From positions 1 through 64,000 of the forward strand of contig NZ_DATJCS010000025.1 of assembly GCF_035497915.1 (NCBI RefSeq): 64,000 nt of DNA. The letters run 5' to 3'. A program made the position numbers and the translations under genes. The DNA is from Serpens sp035497915. Lineage in GTDB: Bacteria > Pseudomonadota > Gammaproteobacteria > Pseudomonadales > Pseudomonadaceae. Position 1 is the stretch's first letter, and each line of letters begins with the position of its first letter. This document shows, in pieces, positions 8,177-16,532 of this stretch. Below the pieces are notes generated by a model that saw nothing but the letters and a program-made list of their open reading frames with translations, was not told the origin of the DNA and ran no database searches.

Positions 8177-9442
8177 TCAGCCGTAGCGCTTGAACGCTTC
8201 GATGGCCAGGCCGCTGCCGATGCCGCCGAAGTGGTCGCCCTCCAGGGTGCGCGCCTGGGGCAGCAGCCGGGCGACGCTGGCGCGCAGCGCCGGCACCGCG
8301 CTGGAGCCGCCGGTGAAGTACAGGGTGTCCACCTGGTCGCCGGCGATGCCGGCGCGCGTCAGCAGCTCGGCGATGCTGGCGCCGATGCGTTCCAACTGCC
8401 CGGCGATGGCCGTCTCGAACAGCTCGCGCGGCAGCTCGGCGGCCAGGCCGGCTTCGATGCGGGTCAGGTCGATGTGCCGCTCGGGCGCGTGGGTCAGTTC
8501 GATCTTGCTGTCCTCCACCTGCATCGCCAGCCAGTGTCCGGCGCGCTGCTCGATCAGGCGGAACAGGCGGTCGATGCCGGTGGGGTCGAGGATGTCGTAG
8601 CGCATGTTCTTCAGCGCCAGCTGGTGCTTCTGCGCGTACACCGCATTGATGGTGTGCCAGGTGGCCAGGTTCAGGTGCGTGCTGGTGGGCATCGGCGCGT
8701 CGCTCTTCATGCGGCTGCCGTAGCCGAACAGCGGCATCACTCCGGCCAGCGACAACTGCTTGTCGAAATCGGTGCCGCCGATATGCACGCCGCCGGTGGC
8801 CAGGATGTCGTCCTGGCGCTCGGCCAGGGCGCGGCGTTGCGGCGACAGGCGCACCAGCGAGAAGTCCGAGGTGCCGCCGCCGATATCGACGATCAGCACC
8901 AGCTGCTCGCGGTCCAGCGTGGCCTCGTAGTCGAAGGCGGCGGCGATGGGTTCGTACTGGAAGGAAATATCCGTGAAGCCCAGGCCGGCGGCGACCGCCC
9001 GCAGGGTCTCGGCGGCCTCGCGGTCGGCGGCCGGGTCGTCATCCACGAAGAACACCGGGCGACCCAGTACCACCTGCTCGAAGGAACGCCCGGCGGCGGC
9101 TTCGGCGCGCTTCTTCAGCTCGCCGAGGAACAGGCCGAGGATCTGCTTGAACGGCACCGCGCTGCCCAGCACCGTGGTGTCGCTCTTCAGCAGCGAAGAG
9201 CCCAGCAGACTTTTCAGCGAGCGCATCAGGCGGCCTTCGTAGCCGTCCAGGTATTCGGCCAGGGCCTGGCGTCCGAAGGCCGGGCGGCGTTCCTCCTGGT
9301 TGAAGAACACCACCGAGGGCAGGGTGATCCTGCCGTCTTCCAGGGGAATCAGGGGCGGCAGGCCGGGACGCAGCCAGCCGACGGTGGAATTGGAGGTGCC
9401 GAAATCGATGCCGCAGGCGCGGGCGGGTACAGCGAGGGACAT
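8177..9442 (-). CDS. Hsp70-family protein (YegD-like)
   Basis: A 421-residue member of the actin-like ATPase/Hsp70 superfamily. It has the phosphate-1 motif GIDFGTSNST close to the N-terminus, the phosphate-2 motif VDIGGGTSDF, and the adenosine motif YFTGGSSAVP near the C-terminus. It is shorter than DnaK and has no recognisable substrate-binding lid, which matches YegD-type proteins whose client is unknown. ATG at 9442 is used; a TTG at 9463 in frame has no better ribosome site. No DnaJ or GrpE partner is encoded beside it. Function beyond ATP binding cannot be read from the sequence. Confidence 0.85.
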   Translation of the reverse strand: MSLAVPARACGIDFGTSNSTVGWLRPGLPPLIPLEDGRITLPSVVFFNQEERRPAFGRQALAEYLDGYEGRLMRSLKSLLGSSLLKSDTTVLGSAVPFKQILGLFLGELKKRAEAAAGRSFEQVVLGRPVFFVDDDPAADREAAETLRAVAAGLGFTDISFQYEPIAAAFDYEATLDREQLVLIVDIGGGTSDFSLVRLSPQRRALAERQDDILATGGVHIGGTDFDKQLSLAGVMPLFGYGSRMKSDAPMPTSTHLNLATWHTINAVYAQKHQLALKNMRYDILDPTGIDRLFRLIEQRAGHWLAMQVEDSKIELTHAPERHIDLTRIEAGLAAELPRELFETAIAGQLERIGASIAELLTRAGIAGDQVDTLYFTGGSSAVPALRASVARLLPQARTLEGDHFGGIGSGLAIEAFKRYG

Positions 9443-9518
9443 GGGCGGAGCACGGTCGGTCAAAAAAGGCCGCGCAGTTTAGCAGGCCGTCAGGCAACCG
9501 CCTGCGTTGTCCATCGAT

Positions 9519-10457
9519 TCACTCGTGCGGTTCGTGGCGGGCCGCCCACTGCCGGTACTCGAAGGTGAGCACCACCAGTAGCGACAGGGCGAAGGGCAGC
9601 AGCAGGTAGAAACCGCGGAACACGATCAGCGCGGCCAGCAGATCGGTGGTGGCGATCTCCGGCAGGGCGGCGATGAAGGTCATTTCCAGCACGCCCAGGC
9701 CGCCCGGCGCGTGGGACAGCAGCGCCAGGGAGAAGGAGGCGAGGAACACGCCGAGCACCACCAGGTAGCCGGGGTTGGTCTCGGTGGGCAGCGCGAAGTA
9801 GATGATCGCCGCGGCGCACAGCAGCTCCAGTGGGCCGGCGATCAGCTGGTCGCGCACCACCGACAGGCGCGGGTACTCGATCTTCAGCTTGCCGAACTCG
9901 CGGGGCTTGAACTGCAGCCAGGAGCCGAGCACGTAGAGCGCGACGAAGGTCAGCATGGCGCTGCCGATCAGCACCGAGACCAGCGGCGAGACATCCGCCA
10001 GGCGGTGGATCAGTTCGGGCTGGATGACCAGCACCACGCCGCCGGCGAAGATGGCGCCGAGGCTGAAGGTGAAGGAACAGAACACGATCAGCAGGCCGAT
10101 TTCCTGCGGCGTCAGCCCCTTGGTGCGGTAGGCGCGGTAGCGCACCAGCGCGCCGGAGAACACCGAGGCGCCGATGTTGTGGGCCAGGGCGTAGGTGGTG
10201 AACGAGCAGAGGGTGATGAACCACAGCGAGATCTTCTTGCCCAGATGCTTCAGGGCGATGCGATCGTAGCCGGCCAGCGCCGCGTAGGCGCCGCCGGTGG
10301 CCAGCGCGGCCAGCAGCCACTGGTGATGGGAAATGGCCAGCAGGCTGCCGGTCAGGTCGTCCAGCGAAATGTCACGGATCTCGTGATAGAGCAGAAAGCA
10401 GGAAAAGATGACAGCGCCAATGCCAACGAGGCTCCAGACGACATCGCTCCTCTTCAT
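9519..10457 (-). CDS. UPF0104 / LPG-synthase-like membrane protein
   Basis: A 312-residue integral membrane protein with about eight hydrophobic helices, related to the transmembrane half of lysylphosphatidylglycerol synthase (UPF0104/YbhN family). Seen features are the N-terminal helix after MKRSDVVW, the FSGALVRYRAYRTKGL segment, and SHAPGGLGVLE near the C-terminus, a hallmark of the family. The soluble aminoacyl-transfer domain of true MprF is absent, so it probably does not aminoacylate lipid; some relatives are thought to move lipids. It is a single gene on the minus strand, 76 bases downstream of the Hsp70-like start. Confidence 0.8.
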   Translation of the reverse strand: MKRSDVVWSLVGIGAVIFSCFLLYHEIRDISLDDLTGSLLAISHHQWLLAALATGGAYAALAGYDRIALKHLGKKISLWFITLCSFTTYALAHNIGASVFSGALVRYRAYRTKGLTPQEIGLLIVFCSFTFSLGAIFAGGVVLVIQPELIHRLADVSPLVSVLIGSAMLTFVALYVLGSWLQFKPREFGKLKIEYPRLSVVRDQLIAGPLELLCAAAIIYFALPTETNPGYLVVLGVFLASFSLALLSHAPGGLGVLEMTFIAALPEIATTDLLAALIVFRGFYLLLPFALSLLVVLTFEYRQWAARHEPHE

Positions 10458-10632
10458 TGGCTCGGCTCCAGGGCGTGTTGGTGTACGGACAGTCAGGCTG
10501 TCAGATGAGGGTAGGCAACGAGACGGTCTCTTTCGAAGAAAAAGAGGCGGCGCGCAGTATCACCAAGCCGGCGGCGTGGCTCAACCGCTGATGTGGGTCG
10601 GGACGTAACCATGTGTTTCGCAAGGGAATCGC

Positions 10633-11130
10633 TCATTGCAGCGGGCACACCATGTAGGTGGCGGGTACCTGATAGCTGTGCAGGTGCGCGGCATGCTCCG
10701 GGTCCGGCTGGTGTTCGGCGTAGCCCATGCGGTTCCAGAAGGCCTGGGAATCCTGCACGGAAACCAGCGCGGAAAAGCGCAGCTGTTGCTGGCGTGCCTG
10801 GCCGAGGGCCTCGCGCACCAGCGCCGGACCGATGCGCCGGCCGGCCGCGCGGCGTGCCACCGCCAGGTCGTGCAGGTACAGGCAATCCGGCTGGGCGGGG
10901 CTGCGGAATTCGCCATCCAGCGGGGTCACCTTGCCGAGACGCGAGTGGTAGGCGAACAGGTAGGCACACACGCCCTGGTCATCCTCGGCCACCCAGGCAT
11001 GCCGGGGGGCGCTGGCGCGGCGGGCGCGAATGACCGCTTCGGACTCCAGCAAGTCGCTGGCATAGACCTGGGCCTGGATGTCGAGGACGGCGGGAATGTC
11101 CGGGTCGTGCATCAAGCGGATGGAAAACAT
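10633..11130 (-). CDS. GNAT-family N-acetyltransferase
   Basis: A 165-residue protein with the GNAT fold pattern: the N-terminal strand MFSIRLMHDPDIPAVLDIQ, the central strand LYLHDLAV, the acetyl-CoA pyrophosphate loop RRAAGRRIGPALV, and the late FWNRMGYAEH segment typical of motif B. The substrate is not evident. The frame is open 40 codons further upstream, but ATG at 11130 gives the usual family start right before the first strand; no strong ribosome site is visible. It diverges from the EamA gene, and the shared region has two perfect palindromes. Confidence 0.8.
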   Translation of the reverse strand: MFSIRLMHDPDIPAVLDIQAQVYASDLLESEAVIRARRASAPRHAWVAEDDQGVCAYLFAYHSRLGKVTPLDGEFRSPAQPDCLYLHDLAVARRAAGRRIGPALVREALGQARQQQLRFSALVSVQDSQAFWNRMGYAEHQPDPEHAAHLHSYQVPATYMVCPLQ

Positions 11131-11208
11131 TGAAAAGAAACTCGGCGATACGTCGGCTGGACCGGCGACTGCTTTCGGGGGCGGCATTCTATCGCCGCCG
11201 GCAGTCGT

Positions 11209-11255
11209 TTGTCGCATGGTGCGACAATGGGGTCGGTATATACTTAGCAAGCTAA
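11209..11255. promoter_or_regulatory. Two palindromic operator candidates in the GNAT/EamA divergent region
   Basis: TTGTCGCATGGTGCGACAA (11209-11227) is an inverted repeat with 8-base arms and a 3-base spacer. TTAGCAAGCTAA (11244-11255) is a second one with 5-base arms, just after the palindrome GTATATAC. The second ends 21 bases before the EamA start and overlaps TATACT, which could be a -10. The regulators are not identifiable here. Confidence 0.45.
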
Positions 11256-11276
11256 CTAACTTTGCCGTGCCTTCCC

Positions 11277-12140
11277 ATGACGCCCAACCCCCTGATCGGC
11301 ATTGCCCTGATCCTGCTGTCCGGCTTCCTGCTGGCCAGCCATGACGCCCTGTCCAAGCAGCTGGCGCTGCTCTATTCGGTCTTTCTGATCGTCTGGGCGC
11401 GCAACCTGACGCAACTGCTGGTGATGACCATCGGCTTCGCCCCGCGCATGGGCCTCGACCTGCTGCGCACCCGGCGCCCGCTGCTGCAACTCACCCGGGC
11501 GCTGAGTCAGGTGGGCATCAGCGTGTTCCTGCTGGTGGGCCTGCGCTACATCCCGCTGGGCGAGGCCACGGCGGTGATGTTCCTCTCGCCGCTGTTCGTC
11601 ACCCTGCTGTCGGTGCTGCTGCTCAAGGAGCGCGTCAGCCTGGGGCAGTGGGCGTCGGTGCTGCTTGGCTTCGCCGGGGTGCTGGTGATCGTGCGGCCCG
11701 GCGGCGAGCTGTTCACCCCGGCCATCCTCTGGCCGCTGGCCGCCTCGCTGTGCCTGAGTGTCTACATGCTGCTGACCCGGCGCCTGAACGGTACCGATCA
11801 CCCGGTCACCACCAACTACCTGAGCGGCCTGATCGCCACGCTGCTGTTCAGCCTGGCGGTGCCCTTTGTGTGGGAAGTGCCGGAAGGGAAGCATCTGCTG
11901 ATGATGGTGGGCATGGGCGTGCTCGGCATGTCGGGGCACCTGCTGCTGACCCGTGCCTATGCCTACGGCAGCGCGGCGACGCTGGCGCCGTTCACCTATG
12001 GGCAGATCTTCTTCGCGACCCTGCTGGGCGGGGTGATCTTTGGCCACATGCCCGACGCCCTCGGCCTGCTGGGTATGGCCGTACTGATCACCAGCGGCGG
12101 CCTGTCGGTATTGCTGCAGCGCCTTGCCGCTCGGCTCTGA
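11277..12140 (+). CDS. EamA-family (DMT) transporter
   Basis: A 287-residue inner membrane protein with ten predicted helices in two tandem EamA repeats (about residues 5-135 and 150-285), the layout of drug/metabolite transporters that export amino acids, nucleosides or other small molecules. Visible family marks are LLSGFLLASHDALSKQ at the start, PLGEATAVMFLSPLFVTLLS closing the first repeat, and AATLAPFTYGQIFFATLLGG in the second. ATG at 11277 is used; an in-frame TTG 15 bases upstream is less likely. The palindromes in front suggest a dedicated repressor. The substrate is unknown. Confidence 0.88.
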   Translation: MTPNPLIGIALILLSGFLLASHDALSKQLALLYSVFLIVWARNLTQLLVMTIGFAPRMGLDLLRTRRPLLQLTRALSQVGISVFLLVGLRYIPLGEATAVMFLSPLFVTLLSVLLLKERVSLGQWASVLLGFAGVLVIVRPGGELFTPAILWPLAASLCLSVYMLLTRRLNGTDHPVTTNYLSGLIATLLFSLAVPFVWEVPEGKHLLMMVGMGVLGMSGHLLLTRAYAYGSAATLAPFTYGQIFFATLLGGVIFGHMPDALGLLGMAVLITSGGLSVLLQRLAARL

Positions 12141-12207
12141 GCCGCTTGCATGCGGCCGACGCCGGGTGCATACCTGTACCCGGTGAATCCCCCGGAGGAG
12201 GTGCGAC

Positions 12208-12474
12208 ATGGCCGGTGGCTGGACCAGCGACGGCGCGGTACAGGAGCAGATCGACAGCAGCATCGACGATGCCATCGCGCGCGCCCGCAGCGAATTGCCC
12301 ACGGGCGAAAGCCTGAGCCATTGCGAGGAGTGCGATGCGCCGATCCCCGAGGCGCGCCGCGCGGCGCTGCCCGGTGTGCGTTTGTGCGTGATCTGCCAGG
12401 CGGCGCGCGACAAGGCCGGCGGCGCCTTCAGCGGTTACAACCGGCGCGGCAGCAAGGACAGCCAGCTGCGCTGA
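12208..12474 (+). CDS. DksA/TraR-type zinc finger protein
   Basis: An 88-residue protein with a short helical N-terminus rich in acidic residues and a four-cysteine zinc finger, CEEC (about residues 39-42) and CVIC (about 60-63), separated by a PLGVR-like stretch (here LPGVRLC). This is the YbiI-like short branch of the DksA/TraR family. It lacks the long coiled-coil arm with the acidic tip that DksA uses in the RNA polymerase secondary channel, so a DksA-like role is not assured. A very good ribosome site, GGAGGAGG, precedes the ATG. It is 67 bases after the EamA gene and may share its transcript. Confidence 0.88.
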   Translation: MAGGWTSDGAVQEQIDSSIDDAIARARSELPTGESLSHCEECDAPIPEARRAALPGVRLCVICQAARDKAGGAFSGYNRRGSKDSQLR

Positions 12475-12486
12475 CGCGCGCCGGAC

Positions 12487-13794
12487 TCAGTCCAGACTGC
12501 CGAGCACCTCGTCATAGATGGCCAGCGCCTGGCGGACTTCCTCGGCGCTGACGATGCACGGCGGCAGCACGTGGATGCGGTTTTCCATGATGAACGGCAG
12601 CAGCCCGCGCTCCAGCAGCGCGGCCTTGATGCGCGCCATCCGCGCCGGGGCCAGCGGTGTCCTGCGCTGGCGATCCTCGACCAGCTCCAGCGCCCAGAAC
12701 AGGCCGATGCCGCGTGCCTCGCCGATCACCGGGTGCTTGTCGGCCAGCGCCTTGAGGCCCGGGCCGAGCACGTCCTCGCCGATCCGCCGGGCATTCTCCA
12801 CCACCCCTTCCTCCTGCATGGCATCCAGCGTGGCGACGATGGCGGCCATGGCCAGCGGGTGTCCGGAATAGGTCAGGCCGCCCGGGAAGTAGCGGGTGTC
12901 GAAGAAGTCGCAGAGCCGGCTGGAGATCATCACCCCGCCGGCCGGCACGTAGCCGGAATTCACCCCCTTGGCGAAGGTGATCAGGTCCGGCACCACCCCG
13001 AAGCGCTCCAGCGCCAGCCAGCTGCCGCAGCGGCCGAAGCCGGCCATCACCTCGTCGAGGATGAGTAGCAGACCGAACTCGTCGGCCAGCGCCCGCACGC
13101 CCTGCAGATAGCCCGCCGGCGGCACCAGGATGCCGACGCTGCCCGGCACGGTTTCCAGCAGGACGGCGGCGATGCTCGACGGGCCTTCGCTTTCGATCAC
13201 CCGACGCAGGTGGCGCAGGGCGCGTTCGCATTCCTCCGCTTCGCTGCTGGCGTGGAATTCGCTGCGATAGAGATACGGGCCGAAGAAGTGCACATGGCCG
13301 GTGGCGTATTCGTTGGACAGCCGCCGCCCTTCACCGGTGGCGACGATCGCCGCGCCGGTATTGCCGTGGTAGGAGCGATAGGCGGAAAGAATCTTCGGCC
13401 GCCCGGTGAACAGCCGCGCCATGCGCATGGCGTTCTCGTTGGCGTCCGCCCCGCCGTTGGTGAAGAACACCTTGGCGAAGCCGGCCGGTGCGCGCTCGAT
13501 GATGCGTCTGGCCGCTTCGCCACGCATGAGGGTGGCGGTGGCCGGGGCGATGGTGGCCAGGCTGGCGGCCTGCGCCTGGATGGCGGCGACCACTTTCGGA
13601 TGCTGGTGACCGAGATTGGTGAAAACCAGCTGGCTGCTGAAATCCAGGTATTCGCGGCCGTCGTGGTCCCACAGCCGGCAGCCCTGGCCGCCGGCGATCA
13701 CCAGCGGGTCGAGGGCGCCCTGGGTGGACCAGGAGTGGAAAACGAACTGGCGGTCCAGATCGCGGACGTACTGGTTGCTGATGGGCTGCGGCAT
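12487..13794 (-). CDS. Class III PLP-dependent aminotransferase
   Basis: A 435-residue fold-type I aminotransferase of the omega-amino acid group. Seen are the substrate-region motif LVFTNLGHQHPKVV, the cofactor phosphate region NGGADANENAMRMAR, the cofactor-ring aspartate in LLILDEVMAGFGR, and the Schiff-base lysine in LITFAKGVNSGY. The family transfers amino groups from omega-amino acids, diamines or taurine to pyruvate or 2-oxoglutarate. The motifs are closest to what I recall of taurine-pyruvate-like enzymes, but the substrate cannot be fixed. ATG at 13794 follows a GAGG site; the longer frame upstream runs into a REP region. Confidence 0.85.
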   Translation of the reverse strand: MPQPISNQYVRDLDRQFVFHSWSTQGALDPLVIAGGQGCRLWDHDGREYLDFSSQLVFTNLGHQHPKVVAAIQAQAASLATIAPATATLMRGEAARRIIERAPAGFAKVFFTNGGADANENAMRMARLFTGRPKILSAYRSYHGNTGAAIVATGEGRRLSNEYATGHVHFFGPYLYRSEFHASSEAEECERALRHLRRVIESEGPSSIAAVLLETVPGSVGILVPPAGYLQGVRALADEFGLLLILDEVMAGFGRCGSWLALERFGVVPDLITFAKGVNSGYVPAGGVMISSRLCDFFDTRYFPGGLTYSGHPLAMAAIVATLDAMQEEGVVENARRIGEDVLGPGLKALADKHPVIGEARGIGLFWALELVEDRQRRTPLAPARMARIKAALLERGLLPFIMENRIHVLPPCIVSAEEVRQALAIYDEVLGSLD

Positions 13795-13887
13795 GGAAAC
13801 CTCATGTGGGAAAACAGGCGCAGTTGAAGATAGGTTCACAATGCCGTTTGTGCCTGCGATCCCACAAGGACGGTCGGCCATCACCCT

Positions 13888-13977
13888 GTGGGGCCGGCTT
13901 TATGCCGGCCGACGGTGGTAGGAACCCCATCGCGGTGCGGTCATCCACTCCGCTGGCCGGCGTAAAGCCGGCCCCAC
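13888..13977. repeat. REP doublet (GGGGCCGGCTTTATGCCGGCC family)
   Basis: Two palindromic cores in opposite orientation (13888-13910 and 13955-13977) with 44 bases between them. It is the same family as the tandem array at 1-426. It lies between the start of the aminotransferase gene and the end of the kinase gene, both minus strand. Confidence 0.85.
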
Positions 13978-13989
13978 AAGGTTGCGCCC

Positions 13990-14832
13990 TCAGCGCATGC
14001 CGTCGATGCGATGCCGCAGCGGCGCCCTGCGCAGCCAGCGGCGGATGGCGGTGTCGACTACCTCCTCGCGGCTCGGCGCCTGCCCGGCGTGGCTGCGGTA
14101 GGCCTCCAGCAGGCGGTCGGCATGCGGCGGGAGGCGGAAGAAACTGTCCGGCAGCGCCGGGTTCGGATCCGTCTGGATGATGAACGAGGACAGGATGCGC
14201 GCCAGCTCCCGGCACACCAGCGCGGGCGGCGGCGGGCCGGCGAACAGTTGCACGCCGTCGAGGTCCCAGACGCCGAGCCGCTCGTCCAGCCGGTACAGGT
14301 TGGTGAATTTCATGTCGCCGTGATAGACGCCGGCCGCATGCAACCTGGCGGCGAGAACACCTGCCTCGGCCAGCAGCGCCGGCGCCGGATCGGCGTCGAG
14401 CAGGCTTTCCAGGGACACCGTGCCGGTGAGCGCCTCGGTGACCAGGTAGCAGCATTTCAGGTAACGGCCTCGGCGCCGCTCCCCGGCGCCATAGACCCGG
14501 GGCGTATGGACCCCGGCCGCCAGAATGGCCTGGGCGGCGGCCGCCGCCCGGAAGGTGCGGGCCGGGCGGAACAGGTAACGCAGGCTGTACTGCAGCCCCT
14601 TGTTGTTGTTGCGCTTGATGAACAGCGGACCGCCCTCGGCGCGCACGATGCCGGCGTTGGTGTTGCGGGTGTTCTTCTTCAGGTCCGAGGCGAGCAGGGC
14701 ACTGTCGATGTGCCCGAGCAGGGCGATCACCGCCTCGCGGCGCTGCGAAGGCGGCAAATAGAAATCCAGGTCGTCGCGCTGGATGCGCAGCAGGTCCGGG
14801 CTGTCGAACCAGGCGCGCAGGGCGTTGGGCAT
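13990..14832 (-). CDS. WaaP/Kdo-kinase-like protein kinase
   Basis: A 280-residue protein of the lipopolysaccharide-kinase (WaaP/InaA) group of the protein-kinase fold. The nucleotide-binding lysine is probably in GPLFIKRNNNKG, the catalytic loop is HGDMKFTN, and the metal-binding aspartate is in VWDLDGV, so the active site looks complete. Members phosphorylate sugars of the LPS core or have unknown targets; no LPS-core genes are beside it here. ATG at 14832 follows AGGA at a good distance; the frame upstream up to 14952 is not needed. The gene lies just downstream of urtE on the same strand with about 90 bases between. Confidence 0.8.
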   Translation of the reverse strand: MPNALRAWFDSPDLLRIQRDDLDFYLPPSQRREAVIALLGHIDSALLASDLKKNTRNTNAGIVRAEGGPLFIKRNNNKGLQYSLRYLFRPARTFRAAAAAQAILAAGVHTPRVYGAGERRRGRYLKCCYLVTEALTGTVSLESLLDADPAPALLAEAGVLAARLHAAGVYHGDMKFTNLYRLDERLGVWDLDGVQLFAGPPPPALVCRELARILSSFIIQTDPNPALPDSFFRLPPHADRLLEAYRSHAGQAPSREEVVDTAIRRWLRRAPLRHRIDGMR

Positions 14833-14920
14833 GGTGGCGTCCTGTCCGTGAAAGGCCTCGCTGTCGACCAGCGGTTGCCTGTCGGATAGGCATAGACCAT
14901 CCCGTTGGCTCTGTCGTTCG

Positions 14921-15619
14921 TCAGATGGCCACCAGCCCGCGCACCCCTTCACGTTCCATGTCTTCTCCGCGTCCGCGCTGGACGATCTCGCCCCGGCTCA
15001 TCACCAGGTACTGGTCGGCCAGCTCGGCGGCGAAGTCGTAGAACTGCTCGACCAGCAGGATGGCCATGTCGCCCCGCGCGGCGAGCTTCTTGATCACCGC
15101 GCCGATCTCCTTGATCACCGAGGGCTGAATGCCTTCGGTGGGCTCATCGAGGATCAGCAGGCGCGGGCGGCTGGCCAGGGCGCGGCCGATGGCCAGCTGT
15201 TGCTGCTGGCCGCCGGACAGGTCGCCGCCGCGACGGTGCCGCATTTCCTGCAGCACCGGGAACAGCTCGTAGATGAACGCCGGCACTTCCTTGGCCTCGC
15301 CGGCGCTGAAGCGCGACAGGCCCATCCGCAGGTTTTCCTCCACGGTCAGGCGCGGAAAGATCTCCCGGCCCTGGGGCACATAGGCGATGCCGGCCCGCAC
15401 ACGCTGGTGGGGCTTGAAGACGGTGATCGGCTTTTCTTCCCAGAGCACTTGCCCGTCCTTGGCGGGAATCAGGCCCATCAGGCATTTGAGCAGCGTGGTC
15501 TTGCCGACGCCGTTGCGGCCCAGCAGGCAGGTGACCTCGCCGATGCGCGCCTCGAACGACAGCCCGCGCAGGATGTGGCTGCCGCCGTAGTACTGGTGAA
15601 GCGATTGGACTTGCAACAT
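14921..15619 (-). CDS. urtE: Urea ABC transporter ATP-binding protein UrtE
   Basis: The second ATPase of the urea importer, about 232 residues, on the cytoplasmic side of the UrtBC channel. It starts MLQVQSLHQYYGGSHILRG, has Walker A GRNGVGKTT, the glutamine-rich signature LSGGQQQQLAIGRAL characteristic of UrtE, Walker B LLILDEPTEGIQP and the H-loop-region LLVEQFYDFA. An in-frame ATG five codons upstream (15634) is an alternative start. It is the last gene of urtABCDE and is separated from urtD by a REP doublet, which may lower its share of the transcript. Confidence 0.93.
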   Translation of the reverse strand: MLQVQSLHQYYGGSHILRGLSFEARIGEVTCLLGRNGVGKTTLLKCLMGLIPAKDGQVLWEEKPITVFKPHQRVRAGIAYVPQGREIFPRLTVEENLRMGLSRFSAGEAKEVPAFIYELFPVLQEMRHRRGGDLSGGQQQQLAIGRALASRPRLLILDEPTEGIQPSVIKEIGAVIKKLAARGDMAILLVEQFYDFAAELADQYLVMSRGEIVQRGRGEDMEREGVRGLVAI

Positions 15620-15641
15620 GTCGATGGCCTTCATTCGTCAT

Positions 15642-15705
15642 GTAGGAGCGGCTTTAGCCGCGATGCTGTTGCGCTTTAAAAGCTCGCGGCTGAAGCCGCT
15701 CCCAC
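15642..15705. repeat. REP doublet between urtD and urtE
   Basis: GTAGGAGCGGCTTTAGCCGCGA and its near-complement face each other. This is the GGAGCGGCTTCAGCCGC REP family, and it sits inside the operon. Confidence 0.88.
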
Positions 15706-15713
15706 GGATAGGG

Positions 15714-16532
15714 TTAACGCCCCAGATACACCTCGATCACCCGCTCGTCGTTCTGCACCTGCTCCAACGAGCCCTCGGCCAGCACCTGGCCCTGGTGCAG
15801 CACGGTGACCTGGTCGGCGATGCTGCCGACGAAGCCCATGTCGTGCTCGACCACCATCAGCGAGTGCTTGCGGGCCAGCGACTTGAACAGTTCGGCGGTG
15901 AACTCGGTTTCCGCGTCGGTCATGCCGGCCACCGGTTCGTCGAGCAACAGCAGTTGCGGGTTCTGCACCAGCAGCATGCCGATCTCCAGGAACTGCTTCT
16001 GACCGTGGGACAGCAGGCCGGCCGGGCGCTGGCGCTCGTGGCCGAGGCGAATGGTGGTCAGCACCTCGTCGATGCGCTCGCGCTGCTCGCCGGAAAGCGT
16101 GGCGCGCAGGCTGGCCCACACCGACTTGTCGGTCTTCTGCGCCAGTTCCAGGTTCTCGAACACCGACAGCGCCTCGAACACCGTGGGCTTCTGGAACTTG
16201 CGGCCGATGCCGGCCTGGGCGATCTGCACCTCGCTCATGCGCGTCAGGTCCAGGGTTTCGCCGAACCAGGCGCTGCCGGAGTCCGGGCGGGTCTTGCCGG
16301 TGATCACGTCCATCAGGGTGGTCTTGCCGGCTCCGTTGGGGCCGATGATGCAGCGCAGCTCGCCGACGCCGATGTACAGCGTCAGGTCGGTGAGGGCCTT
16401 GAAGCCGTCGAAGCTGACGCAGAGGTCTTCCAGCGACAGGATGGTGCCGTGGCGGGTGTTCAGCCCCTGGCCGGCCACCTGGCCGAGGCCGATGGCGTCG
16501 CGGGCCAGGCCCGCGTCGATGCCGGTGCTCAT
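15714..16532 (-). CDS. urtD: Urea ABC transporter ATP-binding protein UrtD
   Basis: One of the two ATPases that power urea import, 272 residues. An N-terminal tail of about 30 residues precedes the ATPase domain, with Walker A GPNGAGKTT near residue 65, Q-loop region GIGRKFQKPTVFEALSVFEN, the UrtD-type signature LSHGQKQFLEIGMLL (glutamine and phenylalanine in place of the usual R/V pattern), Walker B LLLLDEPVAGM, and MVVEHDMGFV. Its start overlaps the stop of urtC by four bases (ATGA), which indicates coupled translation. Confidence 0.93.
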   Translation of the reverse strand: MSTGIDAGLARDAIGLGQVAGQGLNTRHGTILSLEDLCVSFDGFKALTDLTLYIGVGELRCIIGPNGAGKTTLMDVITGKTRPDSGSAWFGETLDLTRMSEVQIAQAGIGRKFQKPTVFEALSVFENLELAQKTDKSVWASLRATLSGEQRERIDEVLTTIRLGHERQRPAGLLSHGQKQFLEIGMLLVQNPQLLLLDEPVAGMTDAETEFTAELFKSLARKHSLMVVEHDMGFVGSIADQVTVLHQGQVLAEGSLEQVQNDERVIEVYLGR

